Shown here in pieces: positions 45,101 to 47,301 of a DNA stretch of 64,000 bases; positions within the stretch are counted from its first letter, which is position 1; every line of letters starts with the position of its first letter. The DNA comes from Chrysogorgia sp. JL179-B06 (taxonomy: Eukaryota > Cnidaria > Anthozoa > Scleralcyonacea > Chrysogorgiidae), in NCBI GenBank assembly GCA_035772405.1, contig JAYKKM010000438.1:2043501-2107500 (forward strand), written 5' to 3'. The notes under the pieces were generated by a model. The model was given only the letters and a program-made list of their open reading frames with translations, did no database searches and was not told the origin of the DNA. A program made the translations under genes and the position numbers.

Positions 45101-47141
45101 ATTAGAAGCTATTTTAAATTCCCAGAGGCCTAAAATATTTTGTGCTAATAAAAACAAAGTGGATTTCTTGGGAAATTCCGAGGTTGCGCTTTTTTTTATA
45201 CACCCTGTATAAGGAACAGCAAGTACCAACCCCTAGTTACCAGGGACTAATGTACTAAACCCCAAATGACCCTAAACTTCCAGATCATGTGAACGTTAGG
45301 GCTATGAATTTGCTGGTCAGAGCATTTGCTCGTTACGGCAATGTATTTGCTCTTCCTATATGACCTTCTATTCTAATGACCTTATATGTAATAAATATAA
45401 GTCCATTTTCTCCGACCTTCCACCACCGAGAGCCACTTATCCAGTCATCACAAGAACGTGCACGCAAGCCTCTGCGAGTGGGTCGATATTAGATTCCATC
45501 CACCTACCTTAACCTGTTTGCTCCAAAATCAAGATGGGTGATGACTGATGTATTTATGTATTATATTTAACAATTATTCACCGAAGTGGAAGTGAATAGT
45601 GGTGGATATTTACCGAGACGCGAAGCGTCGAGGTAAATATCCACCACTATTCACTGACACTGAGGTGAATAATTGTTTTAGCATATACCAAAACAAATTG
45701 ATAAAAATTAGGTAAATTTCGGTTAGTTTCATTATAATTTAGCCAGGAATTGTTGCGAAACGCAAGGCAAAACTAAATTCTCCCAAGGTGGCAACTCCAT
45801 ATATGGAGTTGTTTATCAGTTTTGACAAGCTGACAGCCCGGTCGTTTTGAAAACCTTTCGCAGCTTGTTTCGAAGTTGGATCACAGTAAGGCAAAAGACC
45901 ACTGGATTTTAGCACAAAGGAAATATTTTAATACTGTAAATGGGAAAACCTTAGGACAAAGGATAGCTAATGAATTCTGGGTCGGAGTACACTTTTCTAA
46001 AGAAAACTGACAACAGTCAATTCGTTCAATCGAGTTTGTTTTTTGAGCACATTTATTTCGTTGCTCTGCGGGTTTTTGAGCACTTTCCATTCTCTTTTTG
46101 CAACTTGTTTTTCATAAATATTACGTAAAATAATTTCCCTGCATACAGTAATTGTTTTCTACCTTCCTGCTTTTACCAATTTCTTGCATTACGTAAAAAG
46201 GAAAGTCATTCAAGAGAAGGACACCATCTTGTTTTGCGAAACAGTGAATAGTGCAGGATATCCCGAGCTAGAGGAACCAATCAGATTGCACGAAAAGCAC
46301 TATTCACTGTTTTGGTATATGCTAATATATTATATTGCTATGTGCTATTACTACCGACGTACCTGAGTTTGAATGATTTCTCCAGTGTATATATCAATAA
46401 TCGTATATGCCGTTATAACGGCACTCGAGAAGCTAGTTAAACACTCGACGGCTATATCACCGTTATAAACACTCGTGCTGTTATTTAATACTCGATAATC
46501 ACACGCGGTTTTCACCTACAAAGAGCCATTTATATTGATCAATATGGCGTCGGCGCAATTCCCGTCTCTAGCTGCAAGTTTGTCAAGCGACATAGCGTCT
46601 TCGCCATTTCCAAAGCCAATTTGCAATGTTTCGAACAAATTTGCAGAGTTTCGACACACGATTTCGCAGGCTCTAATTTTTATTTTTCTCTGCTTCCCAT
46701 CAACCATTGCTGGCGCTCTATTGCTAGCCTGCGCCGCCCCTAGCTTGCGCACTCCCAATTTTCCTTCCTTCCTTCCATCCTTCAAAAGAAGAGCCTGCGG
46801 AGGAGGCAGGAGACGGATGGCATTTAGTGTTGACCCAACTCTCAGCGAACTGCGAGCAAGTTCTTGCGTTGACTGAATAAGAAGCCTTAAATGTAATCTT
46901 TTTAATTGCAGATCCATCGGTGTCGTCTGGACAACGTTTGAGAGATCGCATTGACTTCCTCAGGCGAGACTGTCTCGAGGGACTGGGCGAGACTGACTTC
47001 AAGAAGGCATGTGACATCATCGACAGCCAGAGCGAAGACAACGTCGAGGATGCTTTGGTTGAGTTAATGGGAAGAATGAAATTTGAAAAATACGCAGGGA
47101 AAATATGGCAGCTAAAGTTCTGCGAGACATTTAAACGCTGA
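6081..47141 (+). CDS. NEK4: NEK4, NIMA-related serine/threonine kinase (15 coding exons, 710 aa)
   Basis: Joined exons: 6081-6173, 8749-8814, 11490-11690, 13824-13901, 15892-16011, 21740-21847, 28707-28864, 30131-30542, 31488-31654, 34890-34917, 36809-36953, 40139-40212, 41361-41482, 43920-44050, 46912-47141. All junctions are GT-AG, phases match, and the total is 2133 nt. The kinase domain spans residues about 6-263: glycine loop [13 protein letters not shown] lysine, HRDLKTQN catalytic loop, GDLG metal-binding motif and SPE. It matches vertebrate NEK4 closely (LLSQ.+[29 protein letters not shown]). The C-terminal block (residues 635-710) also aligns with vertebrate NEK4, which is about 840 aa, so the linker is shorter here. 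NEK4 family kinases phosphorylate Ser/Thr and are linked to cilia and microtubules and to DNA-damage responses; that role is inferred for this protein. One possible weak point is the exon 11 donor (36953 or 36947, both in frame). Confidence 0.95.
6508..6775. mobile_element. Inverted-repeat element with a tRNA-like insert (intron 1)
   Basis: Arms 'acactgctgtagtgaatgtggg...gatacatggacgatcgt' (about 6520-6577) and its inverse (about 6702-6770) flank the tRNA-like sequence at 6592-6670. A decayed relative without a good tRNA core lies at 8875-9150. Confidence 0.7.
6592..6670 (-). repeat. tRNA-derived SINE-like sequence
   Basis: On the minus strand GAGTCTCG...CGGGACTC forms an acceptor-like stem. 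An A-box (TGGCTCAATGG) and a B-box (GGTTCGATTCC) are intact. The anticodon arm is enlarged and does not fold as a normal 7-nt loop, so this is a tRNA relic and not a functional tRNA. Confidence 0.65.
6866..6939 (+). repeat. tRNA-derived SINE-like sequence
   Basis: Same family as 6592-6670 but on the plus strand: GAGTCTTGGTGGCTCAATGG, TTAGAGCG, then GGTTCGATTCCTGTC. A- and B-boxes are present, the acceptor stem is imperfect and the anticodon arm is degenerate. Confidence 0.65.
7080..7830. other. Intron 1 stretch without clear features
   Basis: Apart from a CCCCGGGACAGGGGCGGGT-type motif at 7092-7111, related to 5247-5265, I see only AT-rich intronic sequence. Confidence 0.4.
7838..8025. repeat. 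Degenerate inverted repeat with TTTACATG/CATGTAAA ends
   Basis: Left tttacatgaggcaggcttgag pairs loosely with right caggccagcctaatgc...cccatgtaaac. Similar ends occur in the 4367-4834 element. Strongly decayed. Confidence 0.45.
8080..8283. mobile_element. Foldback MITE (intron 1)
   Basis: Left gtttgcatgtttgaacacgctgggatgttg...cagaaaagcgtagaaaacact pairs with right agtgtttttttatgcttttctcaac...aacatcccaagtgtttgg and gcatgcaaac. No coding content. Confidence 0.6.
8749..8814 (+). CDS. NEK4: NEK4 exon 2
   Basis: Codes residues 32-53, [20 protein letters not shown]..., holding the ATP-anchoring lysine of VIKK and the start of helix C with its conserved Glu. Acceptor attattttcag, donor gag|gtaaca, phase 0-0, 66 nt. 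Confidence 0.93.
8870..9150. repeat. Decayed copy of the 6508-6775 element region (intron 2)
   Basis: It shares 'cactgtagtgaatatggga', 'atagtgactgccatataggcagtacat', 'atcaatcaaaccagta' and 'cgatcgtccatat' with 6530-6850, in the same order but with many substitutions. Confidence 0.6.
9239..9527 (+). repeat. tRNA-derived SINE with a shared 3' body
   Basis: The tRNA-like head at 9363-9434 has A-box TAGCTCACTGG and B-box GGGTTCAGTTCC. It is followed by a body (gcaactgcatggtccc, ...gaaattttccttcaccataaa) that recurs in the minus-strand copy at 56461-56625. The terminal words caccataaatccttagaaca occur at both 9239 and 9505, so part of another copy or a duplication flanks it. Confidence 0.65.
9528..10455 (+). 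pseudogene. Penelope-like retroelement RT fragment (intron 2)
   Basis: The frame at 9528 reads [20 protein letters not shown], the motif A region of a Penelope-type reverse transcriptase found in many invertebrates. Continuing in broken frames are [17 protein letters not shown] (9688-9738) and, after a MITE insertion (9739-9992), [17 protein letters not shown] sequence (10070-10110), then [20 protein letters not shown] and [11 protein letters not shown] (10310-10440). The order matches the RT-to-linker part of these proteins. Stops and frameshifts make it inactive. It is truncated before the GIY-YIG domain. Confidence 0.75.
9739..9992. mobile_element. MITE inserted in the Penelope-like fragment
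   Basis: Ends caggggtggtgccaga and tctggtgccaccctg are inverted. Inner words cccgtcggg and cccgcgtcgggg also pair. It splits the Penelope-like coding sequence after ...VGFYS. Confidence 0.65.
10456..11400. other. Intron 2 remainder, no clear feature
   Basis: No defensible coding or repeat structure seen. Some direct words (gacgtttaaaaactgacga) repeat within 10850-10890. Confidence 0.4.
11402..11430. repeat. (AAT)n microsatellite
   Basis: About nine ATA/AAT units ahead of NEK4 exon 3. Confidence 0.9.
11490..11690 (+). CDS. NEK4: NEK4 exon 3
   Basis: Codes residues 54-120: [18 protein letters not shown], the hinge region [15 protein letters not shown], and helix [12 protein letters not shown]. 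These match the vertebrate NEK4 order exactly. Acceptor ttgtttttcag, donor cag|gtattt, phase 0-0, 201 nt. Confidence 0.95.
11799..13767. repeat. 22-bp minisatellite, about 90 units (NEK4 intron 3)
   Basis: The array of actgtcttgcagtgcacact + gt units (22 bp) fills most of intron 3 and ends about 55 bp before the exon 4 acceptor. Two main unit types exist: TGTCTTGCAG at both sides and TGTATTGCAG in the centre (about 12550-13225). A rare variant, tgcagtcacattgtgctg, appears at 12717 and again 348 bp later at 13065, which points to internal block duplication. Because 22 is 1 modulo 3 and the unit lacks stops, long frames stay open on both strands with a 22-residue period; these are not genes. 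Confidence 0.97.
13824..13901 (+). CDS. NEK4: NEK4 exon 4
   Basis: Codes residues 121-146 with the catalytic loop [14 protein letters not shown] (HRD Asp, Lys and Asn present). Acceptor ttttgttttag, donor aag|gtaagt, 78 nt, phase 0-0. Confidence 0.95.
13902..14225. other. Start of intron 4, no clear feature
   Basis: No repeat or coding signal that I can support. Confidence 0.4.
14226..14388. mobile_element. Near-perfect palindrome carrying two CTCGAAACG motifs
   Basis: Left arm gcaaagtgaaaaggtgg... is mirrored by the right arm ending ccaccttttcactttgc, about 75 nt per arm. The centre holds an inverted pair of the dispersed motif gatgaagggttccgctcgaaacg (see 18872, 19975, 48225). Confidence 0.85.
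14722..15652. mobile_element. DNA element with AGCCTGCACGGAAAGCATAC ends (intron 4)
   Basis: The left end agcctgcacggaaagcatacaaa is mirrored at 15630-15652. A shorter inverted-repeat element lies inside (15108-15336). No transposase reading frame was recognised. Confidence 0.7.
15108..15336. mobile_element. Nested MITE with TAGAATACCCGTCCACTTT ends
   Basis: tagaatacccgtccacttt at 15108-15126 is mirrored by aaagtggacgggtattcta at 15317-15336. It contains the TTTAAAGAACGAAGC word seen at 3350-3370 and 63300; a related end (gacggatattctata) lies near 63405. Confidence 0.7.
15747..15832. repeat. Three tandem copies of a ~32-bp unit
   Basis: tcgttgagatkgattcat + ttgatattaacc and variants, three times, 60 bp ahead of exon 5. 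Confidence 0.85.
15892..16011 (+). CDS. NEK4: NEK4 exon 5
   Basis: Codes residues 147-186, with [12 protein letters not shown] and [20 protein letters not shown]. This is the activation segment, with the DLG form of DFG and the SPE motif. It is nearly identical to vertebrate NEK4. Acceptor aattcttcaag, donor aag|gtattg, 120 nt, phase 0-0. Confidence 0.95.
16080..16300. repeat. Inverted repeat with CGAGGTGACT/AGTCACC motifs
   Basis: gatagttaccgcgtagcgtggtgac and caccgaagtcacctcgactatc-type words face each other around a TTCAATATA microsatellite (16209-16247). The flank ttgttaaatatatttgatatgacg recurs at 16895-16918. Confidence 0.5.
16301..17560. other. Intron 5 stretch without recognised features
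   Basis: AT-rich sequence. Only the short direct repeat noted at 16895-16918 was seen. Confidence 0.4.
17585..17665. repeat. Hairpin with TATAGTCACCTCG / CGAGGTAACTATA
   Basis: Inverted arms at about 17635-17662 next to sequence related to 16080-16300 and 26040-26110 (tagtcaccgcgctacgcgtctcagagttactgg). Confidence 0.55.
17695..18193. mobile_element. MITE with AGGGACCGGTCATTATTTATGG ends
   Basis: Left taagggacctgtcattatttatgg and right ccataaataatgaccggtcccta are inverted. The interior repeats 'gggttgggta' words on both strands. About 500 bp, non-coding. Confidence 0.8.
18872..18901 (-). ncRNA. Hammerhead-like CTGATGA...CGAAACG motif
   Basis: On the minus strand: CTGATGAAGGGCCTTCGCTC followed by GAAACGTTAGA. 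The order CUGANGA, short stem, GAAA, then GUH is that of a type I hammerhead core. Stem II is weak and the stem I partner upstream does not pair here, so it may be a relic. Confidence 0.35.
18905..19230. mobile_element. Foldback MITE with perfect inner palindrome CTACTCAGATCTGAGTAG
   Basis: Arms of about 115 nt (gtacagcctgaatatac... through gagtggt) are mirrored at 19120-19230. Each arm itself contains the 18-bp palindrome ctactcagatctgagtag (about 18983 and 19135). C-rich/G-rich tract cccccgcgg / gggggggg at matching places. Confidence 0.8.
19243..19945 (-). pseudogene. Non-LTR retrotransposon 3' end, family B
   Basis: Minus-strand frame 19943-19404 encodes the C-terminal region of a LINE ORF2: [53 protein letters not shown] sister copy on the plus strand lies at 62184-62711. 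The 3' UTR ends in the simple repeat ATTAAACTAAACTAAACT (19243-19262 as agtttag repeats). Only the last part is present, as expected from 5' truncation. Activity is impossible because the palm motifs are absent. Confidence 0.88.
19975..20003 (+). ncRNA. Hammerhead-like CTGACGA...CGAAACG motif
   Basis: CTGACGAAGGGTCGCTC then GAAACGTTAGAC. Upstream TCT can pair with AGA downstream of the GUU (three-base stem I). ACGU gives only a two-base stem III without loop, which would require dimer formation. The context tttcactttacgtttcactct is shared with 48205-48225. Confidence 0.4.
20280..21060. other. Intron 5 stretch without recognised features
   Basis: No repeat partner or coding signal noticed. 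Confidence 0.4.
21073..21465. mobile_element. Repeat with GGGGAATTCGACGAAATA palindrome
   Basis: The palindrome gaggggaattcgacgaaat...cctcgggatgatatatcatcccgagg...atttcgacgaattcccc (about 21091-21170) is followed by sequence that matches, inverted, 38893-39000 (ttgaatgctgtcttgaaacg, ctcctccattgtttac). A short tandem repeat, gcgcgtggtatttggtttc, lies at 21290-21335. Confidence 0.7.
21508..21665. mobile_element. Short element GGTAAATACGTACCTAAAATG..., copy 1
   Basis: Nearly identical to 37466-37622. Both hold gtggttagggttaggacatt and a facing pair caggttttgtgattgg / ccaatcacaaaac. Insertion at 37466 interrupts another MITE, which defines the ends. Confidence 0.75.
21740..21847 (+). CDS. NEK4: NEK4 exon 6
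   Basis: Codes residues 187-222: [20 protein letters not shown] then [16 protein letters not shown]. This is the helix F-G region, with the invariant Asp of SDVW. It is only 108 nt, but phase, neighbours and near-identity to vertebrate NEK4 make it certain. Acceptor gtctttgctctag, donor aag|gtcagt, phase 0-0. Confidence 0.95.
21948..22455. mobile_element. TTAA-flanked MITE, TTAAAGTGCCTATGCA ends (intron 6)
   Basis: TTAA at both borders. Arms of about 190 nt are inverted (aagtgcctatgcaatgaaaaa ... tttttattgcataggcactt). Related to 33939-34801. TTAA duplication is the signature of piggyBac-type transposases. Confidence 0.85.
22890..23058. mobile_element. MITE with CGGCCATTACTAAGGGACCAAC ends
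   Basis: cggccattactaagggaccaac at 22891-22912 is mirrored by gttggtcccttagtaatggcg at 23036-23056. Confidence 0.75.
23400..23660. repeat. Dispersed GACAACTCG repeat, minus orientation
   Basis: Shares gattggcatt...agacaactcgtaagtttttac, taattgttaattagtaaaatatcaatcatc and gcgattcgttcattatct with 42560-42700 in inverse orientation. Confidence 0.6.
23757..25790 (-). pseudogene. CR1/L2-like non-LTR retrotransposon, family C, with a TTAA element inside
   Basis: Minus-strand frames: [11 protein letters not shown] (25722-25760), then after the insertion [15 protein letters not shown] (finger domain), [12 protein letters not shown] (palm A), [15 protein letters not shown] (palm B), [10 protein letters not shown] (catalytic YADD at 24744-24755), then thumb and C-terminal sequence to ...[15 protein letters not shown]. 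The frame shifts once between palm B and YADD (about 24785-24830). The 3' end is an (AAT)n run at 23757-23779. The catalytic Asp pairs survive, but the frameshift and the insertion at 25268-25721 make it inactive. Confidence 0.92.
25268..25721. mobile_element. TTAA-flanked MITE inserted in the family C LINE
   Basis: Ends ttaactctttccctacgg and the mirrored cgtagggaaagagttaa. Removing one TTAA plus the element joins the LINE coding sequence in frame (PSIK to KPTSD), which proves the insertion and its target duplication. Confidence 0.88.
25782..25806. repeat. Perfect hairpin ACGTTAGTGTG...CACACTAACG
   Basis: cgttagtgtgaaaaacacactaacg, 10-bp stem with a short A-rich loop. Confidence 0.85.
26180..26690. 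repeat. Dispersed ~500-bp repeat, copy 1
   Basis: Colinear with 42705-43215 (acaacgagagcgagttgtctaattgttttagtatcaacc, ...agatctcaggttttgcttg, ...gacttctgattggtcagga). Starts with a short palindrome that includes GACAAC...GTTGTC. Both copies are in NEK4 introns and in the same orientation. Confidence 0.8.
26691..27560. other. Intron 6 stretch; end of dispersed repeat, otherwise unrecognised
   Basis: 26695-26760 resembles the inverse of 42500-42560. A ~55-bp direct repeat (gtttgatgcttacg...tatggatatgatc) lies at 27280-27375. A 76-codon open frame (26729-26959) has no motif that I know. Confidence 0.4.
27963..28110 (-). repeat. Dispersed repeat shared with 63820-64000 and 60590-60660
   Basis: ttatctcggccaatatttac, aactgaaaacagatttggaatta and acccttcgtaaaaacggtttatgtac all recur in inverse orientation at the end of the window. 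Confidence 0.7.
28343..28482. repeat. Tandem duplication of a ~76-bp AT-rich segment
   Basis: tataaacataattacacatt then ttagactatatttttaaatt... occurs twice, with single-base differences (ctgtaaacacg versus ctggaaacacg). Confidence 0.9.
28707..28864 (+). CDS. NEK4: NEK4 exon 7
   Basis: Codes residues 223-274 plus two bases of 275: [40 protein letters not shown]. This is the end of the kinase domain, with the conserved helix I Arg (KRPS). Acceptor gttttttccag, donor aatag|gtacgt, phase 0-2, 158 nt. Confidence 0.95.
29305..29420. repeat. Interspersed segment with CCCTAACCCTAA-type motifs
   Basis: caacaccaaccctaaccctaacacccggctt...cttcctaaccctaaccccccgg. The same arrangement occurs at 2395-2490 and, inverted, at 32145-32245, so it is a dispersed repeat and not a telomere. 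Confidence 0.65.
29540..29930. repeat. GC-rich repeat remnants (intron 7)
   Basis: A foldback, ggcaattgcc...aaatccaatttgtttggatttggcaaggcaattg (about 29613-29660), precedes a GC-rich stretch ending in a C10 run (29880-29890). The wording gggttcggggggtgcacaac resembles 58262-58310. No frame is convincing. Confidence 0.4.
30131..30542 (+). CDS. NEK4: NEK4 exon 8
   Basis: Completes Arg275 and codes residues 276-412. A polar, probably disordered linker rich in Ser, Glu, Lys and Arg follows the kinase domain ([20 protein letters not shown], later [17 protein letters not shown]). Acceptor gtttttag, donor cag|gtacga, phase 2-0, 412 nt. No catalytic function is expected; such linkers carry phosphosites and docking motifs. 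Confidence 0.9.
30675..30905. repeat. Degenerate short repeat ACCATCTGACAA
   Basis: About ten copies of caccatctgacaaagc-like words (caccatctgacaat, caccgtccgacaagc, accatatgacacc, ccatctgaccatc) at irregular spacing in intron 8. Confidence 0.75.
31035..31350. mobile_element. MITE with CGGGCGTTCTTTGTCAGCGCC arms (intron 8)
   Basis: About 55-nt arms: ctacatcccgggcgttcttt + gtcagcgccgcaagcaatcg, mirrored at 31294-31350. The interior holds ggaggggttagggttaggat, a telomere-like segment shared with 32190-32240. Confidence 0.8.
31488..31654 (+). CDS. NEK4: NEK4 exon 9
   Basis: Codes residues 413-467 plus two bases of 468: [37 protein letters not shown]. Basic and proline-rich linker. Acceptor ctttccttgtccag, donor aatag|gtaagg, phase 0-2, 167 nt. 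Confidence 0.88.
32430..33320 (+). pseudogene. Family A LINE fragment (intron 9)
   Basis: Broken frames read [40 protein letters not shown] (32484-32615), then after unrelated sequence [20 protein letters not shown] (32920-32990), [20 protein letters not shown] and later [11 protein letters not shown]. These are the post-palm and C-terminal blocks of a LINE ORF2 also found at 1-1002. Stops and an internal insertion near 32620-32870 show it is dead. Confidence 0.85.
33625..33715. repeat. Palindrome ATTATTCACC...GGTGAATAATT
   Basis: attattcacctcagtgtcag and the mirrored segment around ggatatttaaatatcc. Near-identical arms to 45569-45679. Confidence 0.8.
33939..34801. mobile_element. TTAA-flanked MITE, relative of 21948-22455, with a nested MITE
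   Basis: Both ends lie at TTAA. Arms share atatgaagtgaaaaataagttc / gaacttttttcatttcatat and ctctcttatttgaaagaac / tttcaaataagagag. A second inverted-repeat element sits inside at 34054-34395. Confidence 0.75.
34054..34395. mobile_element. Nested MITE, TTCCGCACGTAATCAATAAATT-type ends
   Basis: ttccgcacgtaatcaataaa then ttattggcattattttagg, mirrored by cctaaaataatgcc-type words through cgtgcggaa. The core again has ggggggttagg and tttgtagttttggggttgg, shared with 32150-32240 and 60115-60145. Confidence 0.75.
34890..34917 (+). CDS. NEK4: NEK4 exon 10 (28-nt microexon)
   Basis: Completes Ser468 and adds AESPELKPK. It has a strong acceptor (tttcattttag) and a consensus donor (gtaagt). It converts phase 2 to phase 0, which is needed for exon 11 to read the conserved SARERRR motif. 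Without it exon 11 is read in another frame. Confidence 0.8.
34981..35464. mobile_element. 480-bp near-perfect palindrome (intron 10)
   Basis: Arms of about 230 nt from ctctcctccgctttaggctt to the mirrored aagcctgtgcggaggagag. They include the AT-rich block with atatatcaatataaatatat, the word gagaacgcgggc, and a purine-rich centre with G14 (35220-35233). Open frames on both strands here are only mirror images of each other. Confidence 0.9.
35598..36758. mobile_element. TTAA-flanked 1.16-kb element (intron 10)
   Basis: ttaaaggttaggacacac at the left is mirrored by gtgtgtcccaaccttaa at the right. Both borders are TTAA. It is larger than the MITEs here and contains a short reading frame with a CxxC motif (next entry). 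Confidence 0.7.
35983..36234 (+). CDS. Unknown 83-codon frame with a CRLC motif inside the TTAA element
   Basis: It encodes [40 protein letters not shown] and ends IWSWIK. The CxxC start followed by a Leu-rich stretch resembles the first half of zinc-associated (ZAD-like) or related zinc-finger domains, but the second metal-binding pair is not visible. It may be a fragment captured by the element or part of its own gene. Function is unknown. Confidence 0.35.
   Translation: MEYMSINVISTGDFSNACRLCHSVGDAKFSKKLFNRRNTGLLAIAEDIYGSKLSSDDSLRIFTLKIDAQNPADDNRLIWSWIK
36809..36953 (+). CDS. NEK4: NEK4 exon 11
   Basis: Codes residues 478-525 plus one base: [20 protein letters not shown]. The SARERRR sequence matches a conserved motif in the vertebrate NEK4 linker. 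Acceptor tacgtttag. Donor aag|gtttgt (36953) preferred; gaag|gtcaag (36947) also keeps the frame. Phase 0-1. Confidence 0.85.
37149..37651. mobile_element. TTAA-flanked MITE, TTAAAGTCGAGTATATCTTC ends
   Basis: Left ttaaagtcgagtatatcttcagaattatcc is mirrored by gataattctgaagatatactcgactttaa. It contains a further insertion at 37466-37622 and shares its right TTAA with the next element. Confidence 0.9.
37466..37622. mobile_element. Short element GGTAAATACGTACC..., copy 2
   Basis: Near-identical to 21508-21665. It interrupts the right arm of the 37149-37651 MITE between 'gtggataattc' and 'gataattctgaag'. Confidence 0.8.
37648..38135. mobile_element. TTAA-flanked MITE, TTAAAGTGGTTCTCCGATG ends
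   Basis: Arms of about 200 nt (aaagtggttctccgatgaaaa ... tttttcatcggagaaccacttt) with a further palindromic centre (gacgtcatag...ctatgacgtc, caacaacaacaatgacc). Confidence 0.9.
38722..38916 (+). pseudogene. Possible Crypton/DUF3504-like N-terminal fragment
   Basis: An open frame reads [41 protein letters not shown]. The 'AKNT.KATK.AL..F' pattern resembles the N-terminal helix of DUF3504/Crypton-type recombinase-like proteins from invertebrates, but no catalytic region follows. The downstream sequence (38925-39110) is a repeat shared, inverted, with 21090-21250. Confidence 0.35.
38925..39110. mobile_element. Second copy of the GGGGAATTCGACGAAAT repeat
   Basis: aaacaatggaggaacaac, caagacagcattcaagattg and the palindrome cggggaattcgtcgaaat...atttcgtcgaattcccc match 21091-21250 in inverse orientation. 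aagacgtttc is triplicated at 38949-38982. Confidence 0.75.
39344..39887. mobile_element. TTAA-flanked element, TTAAAGTGCCTCTGTGATC ends (intron 11)
   Basis: Left TTAAAGTGCC and right GGGGACTTTAA border about 540 bp. An internal pair, gactcaacacgtgg / cacgtgttgagtc, folds back. Broken relatives lie at 31808-33786 and 43290-43502. Confidence 0.8.
40139..40212 (+). CDS. NEK4: NEK4 exon 12
   Basis: Completes residue 526 and codes 527-550: [24 protein letters not shown]. Acceptor aatttttcgatag, donor aat|gtaagt, phase 1-0, 74 nt. Recognised from phase, splice sites and position rather than from homology. Confidence 0.8.
40348..40540. mobile_element. Foldback with AATAGAATACGTTTGCCC ends
   Basis: acaatagaatacgtttgcccgag...tataacgttatc is mirrored by gatgacgttatagatatctgggcaaacgtattctatc. 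Contains several aacacgag words found again at 46390-46500 and 63470-63520. Confidence 0.75.
40541..41210. other. Intron 12 stretch without recognised features
   Basis: Contains two gacgtcat words at 41000-41050. No repeat partner or frame noted. Confidence 0.4.
41361..41482 (+). CDS. NEK4: NEK4 exon 13
   Basis: Codes residues 551-590 plus two bases: [40 protein letters not shown]. Highly acidic segment, as in the vertebrate protein before its C-terminal domain. Acceptor ttgctttccag, donor cg|gtaaat, phase 0-2, 122 nt. Confidence 0.88.
41745..42189 (+). pseudogene. Family A LINE C-terminal fragment (intron 13)
   Basis: The frame at 41761-42189 reads ...[40 protein letters not shown], ending [17 protein letters not shown]. 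It corresponds to the last part of a LINE ORF2 ('SWK.H.TN..L...RR.LA.AGH..R'). Homologous to 1-1002 and 32920-33300. The remainder of the element is absent. Confidence 0.82.
42464..43250. repeat. Dispersed GACAACGAGCCCGAGTTGTC repeat, copy 2
   Basis: Begins with the palindrome gacaacgagcccgagttgtc, which recurs at 42708, with a GACAACGAGCCCGCGTTTTC variant at 43228. The 42705-43215 body is colinear with 26180-26690. It contains gactctgaattgg-like and 'ttaacaattaga' words that also occur at 23500-23600. Confidence 0.8.
43290..43502 (-). repeat. Partial inverted copy of the 39344-39887 element
   Basis: cacgtgttgagtctttgacgtc, aacctaagcgtcaggaacatg and accatgctctttacaaatatg match 39370-39570 in inverse orientation. 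Confidence 0.8.
43920..44050 (+). CDS. NEK4: NEK4 exon 14
   Basis: Completes Arg591 and codes 592-634 plus one base: [20 protein letters not shown] then [20 protein letters not shown]. The N(D/E)(V/I)..L...L..TLK pattern matches vertebrate NEK4 just before its C-terminal domain. Acceptor cttttatttcag, donor ctg|gtacgt, phase 2-1, 131 nt. Confidence 0.9.
44122..44172. repeat. Solo end of the CCTCGTACCCAGGGC element
   Basis: aacctcgtacccagggcattttacctccacggtggaag is one terminal repeat of the element that is complete at 53944-54417. No partner end nearby. Confidence 0.75.
44861..45209. mobile_element. mariner-like MITE, TACAGGGTGTATCAAAAAAA ends (intron 14)
   Basis: Left tacagggtgtatcaaaaaaa, gcgcaacctcggaatttccc is mirrored at 45160-45209. 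Flanked by TA. Arms are over 100 nt long. The TACAGGGTGT ends and TA target fit Tc1/mariner MITEs; 61571-61833 is a second type. Confidence 0.88.
45569..45679. repeat. Palindrome with TTCACCGAAGTGGAAGTGAATA arms
   Basis: Perfect inner stem gtgaatagtggtggatattt + acc mirrored around gagacgcgaagcgtcgag. Related to 33625-33715. Words of the same type (aacagtgaatagtgca, tggtatatgcta) recur at 46238-46325. Confidence 0.85.
46238..46500. repeat. Repeat remnants near NEK4 exon 15
   Basis: gaaacagtgaatagtgcagg and gcactattcactgttttggtatatgc form a foldback (46238-46323). aacactcg/tataacgg words at 46410-46495 resemble 40380-40520. Confidence 0.55.
46515..46860. other. Segment sharing TATTGAMCAATAYGRCGTCGGCG with 4628-4690
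   Basis: aaagagccatttatattgatcaatatggcgtcggcgcaattcccgtctctagctgcaa is close to 4628-4685. It includes an ATG-led 113-codon frame (46535-46876, [20 protein letters not shown]...) without a domain that I can name. Probably repeat-derived intron sequence. Confidence 0.4.
46912..47141 (+). CDS. NEK4: NEK4 exon 15 (last coding exon)
   Basis: Codes residues 635-710 and [43 protein letters not shown], ending [11 protein letters not shown]. It matches the conserved C-terminus of vertebrate NEK4 (LRxDxxxGLG...QLKFFE). Acceptor tttttaattgcag, phase 1, 230 nt. A segment present in vertebrates between this block and exon 14 appears to be absent. Confidence 0.95.
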
Positions 47142-47301
47142 AATTTTGTGATGAAAGATTATATATATATAGGGTTACTTATTTTGGAAAGAGTGTGTTT
47201 TTATAAAATGGCCGGTCCAAAAAAAACATCAAAATAATCGACTGTGGTAGCTTAACGATGTTGTTGAATAATTAATATAAGTAATTAAATTTATCAAATT
47301 A
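47142..47301 (+). terminator. NEK4: NEK4 3' UTR with candidate poly(A) signal
   Basis: ATTAAA at 47284-47289 lies 143 nt after the stop and just before the DNA element at 47302. No AATAAA is closer. If transcription runs on, AATAAA at 48185 is an alternative. Confidence 0.35.

Noticed and set aside
46184..46366. 60-codon frame as a possible extra NEK4 exon between exons 14 and 15
   Set aside because: It overlaps a foldback repeat and shows no similarity to the vertebrate segment that is missing here. Exons 14 and 15 are already phase-compatible.
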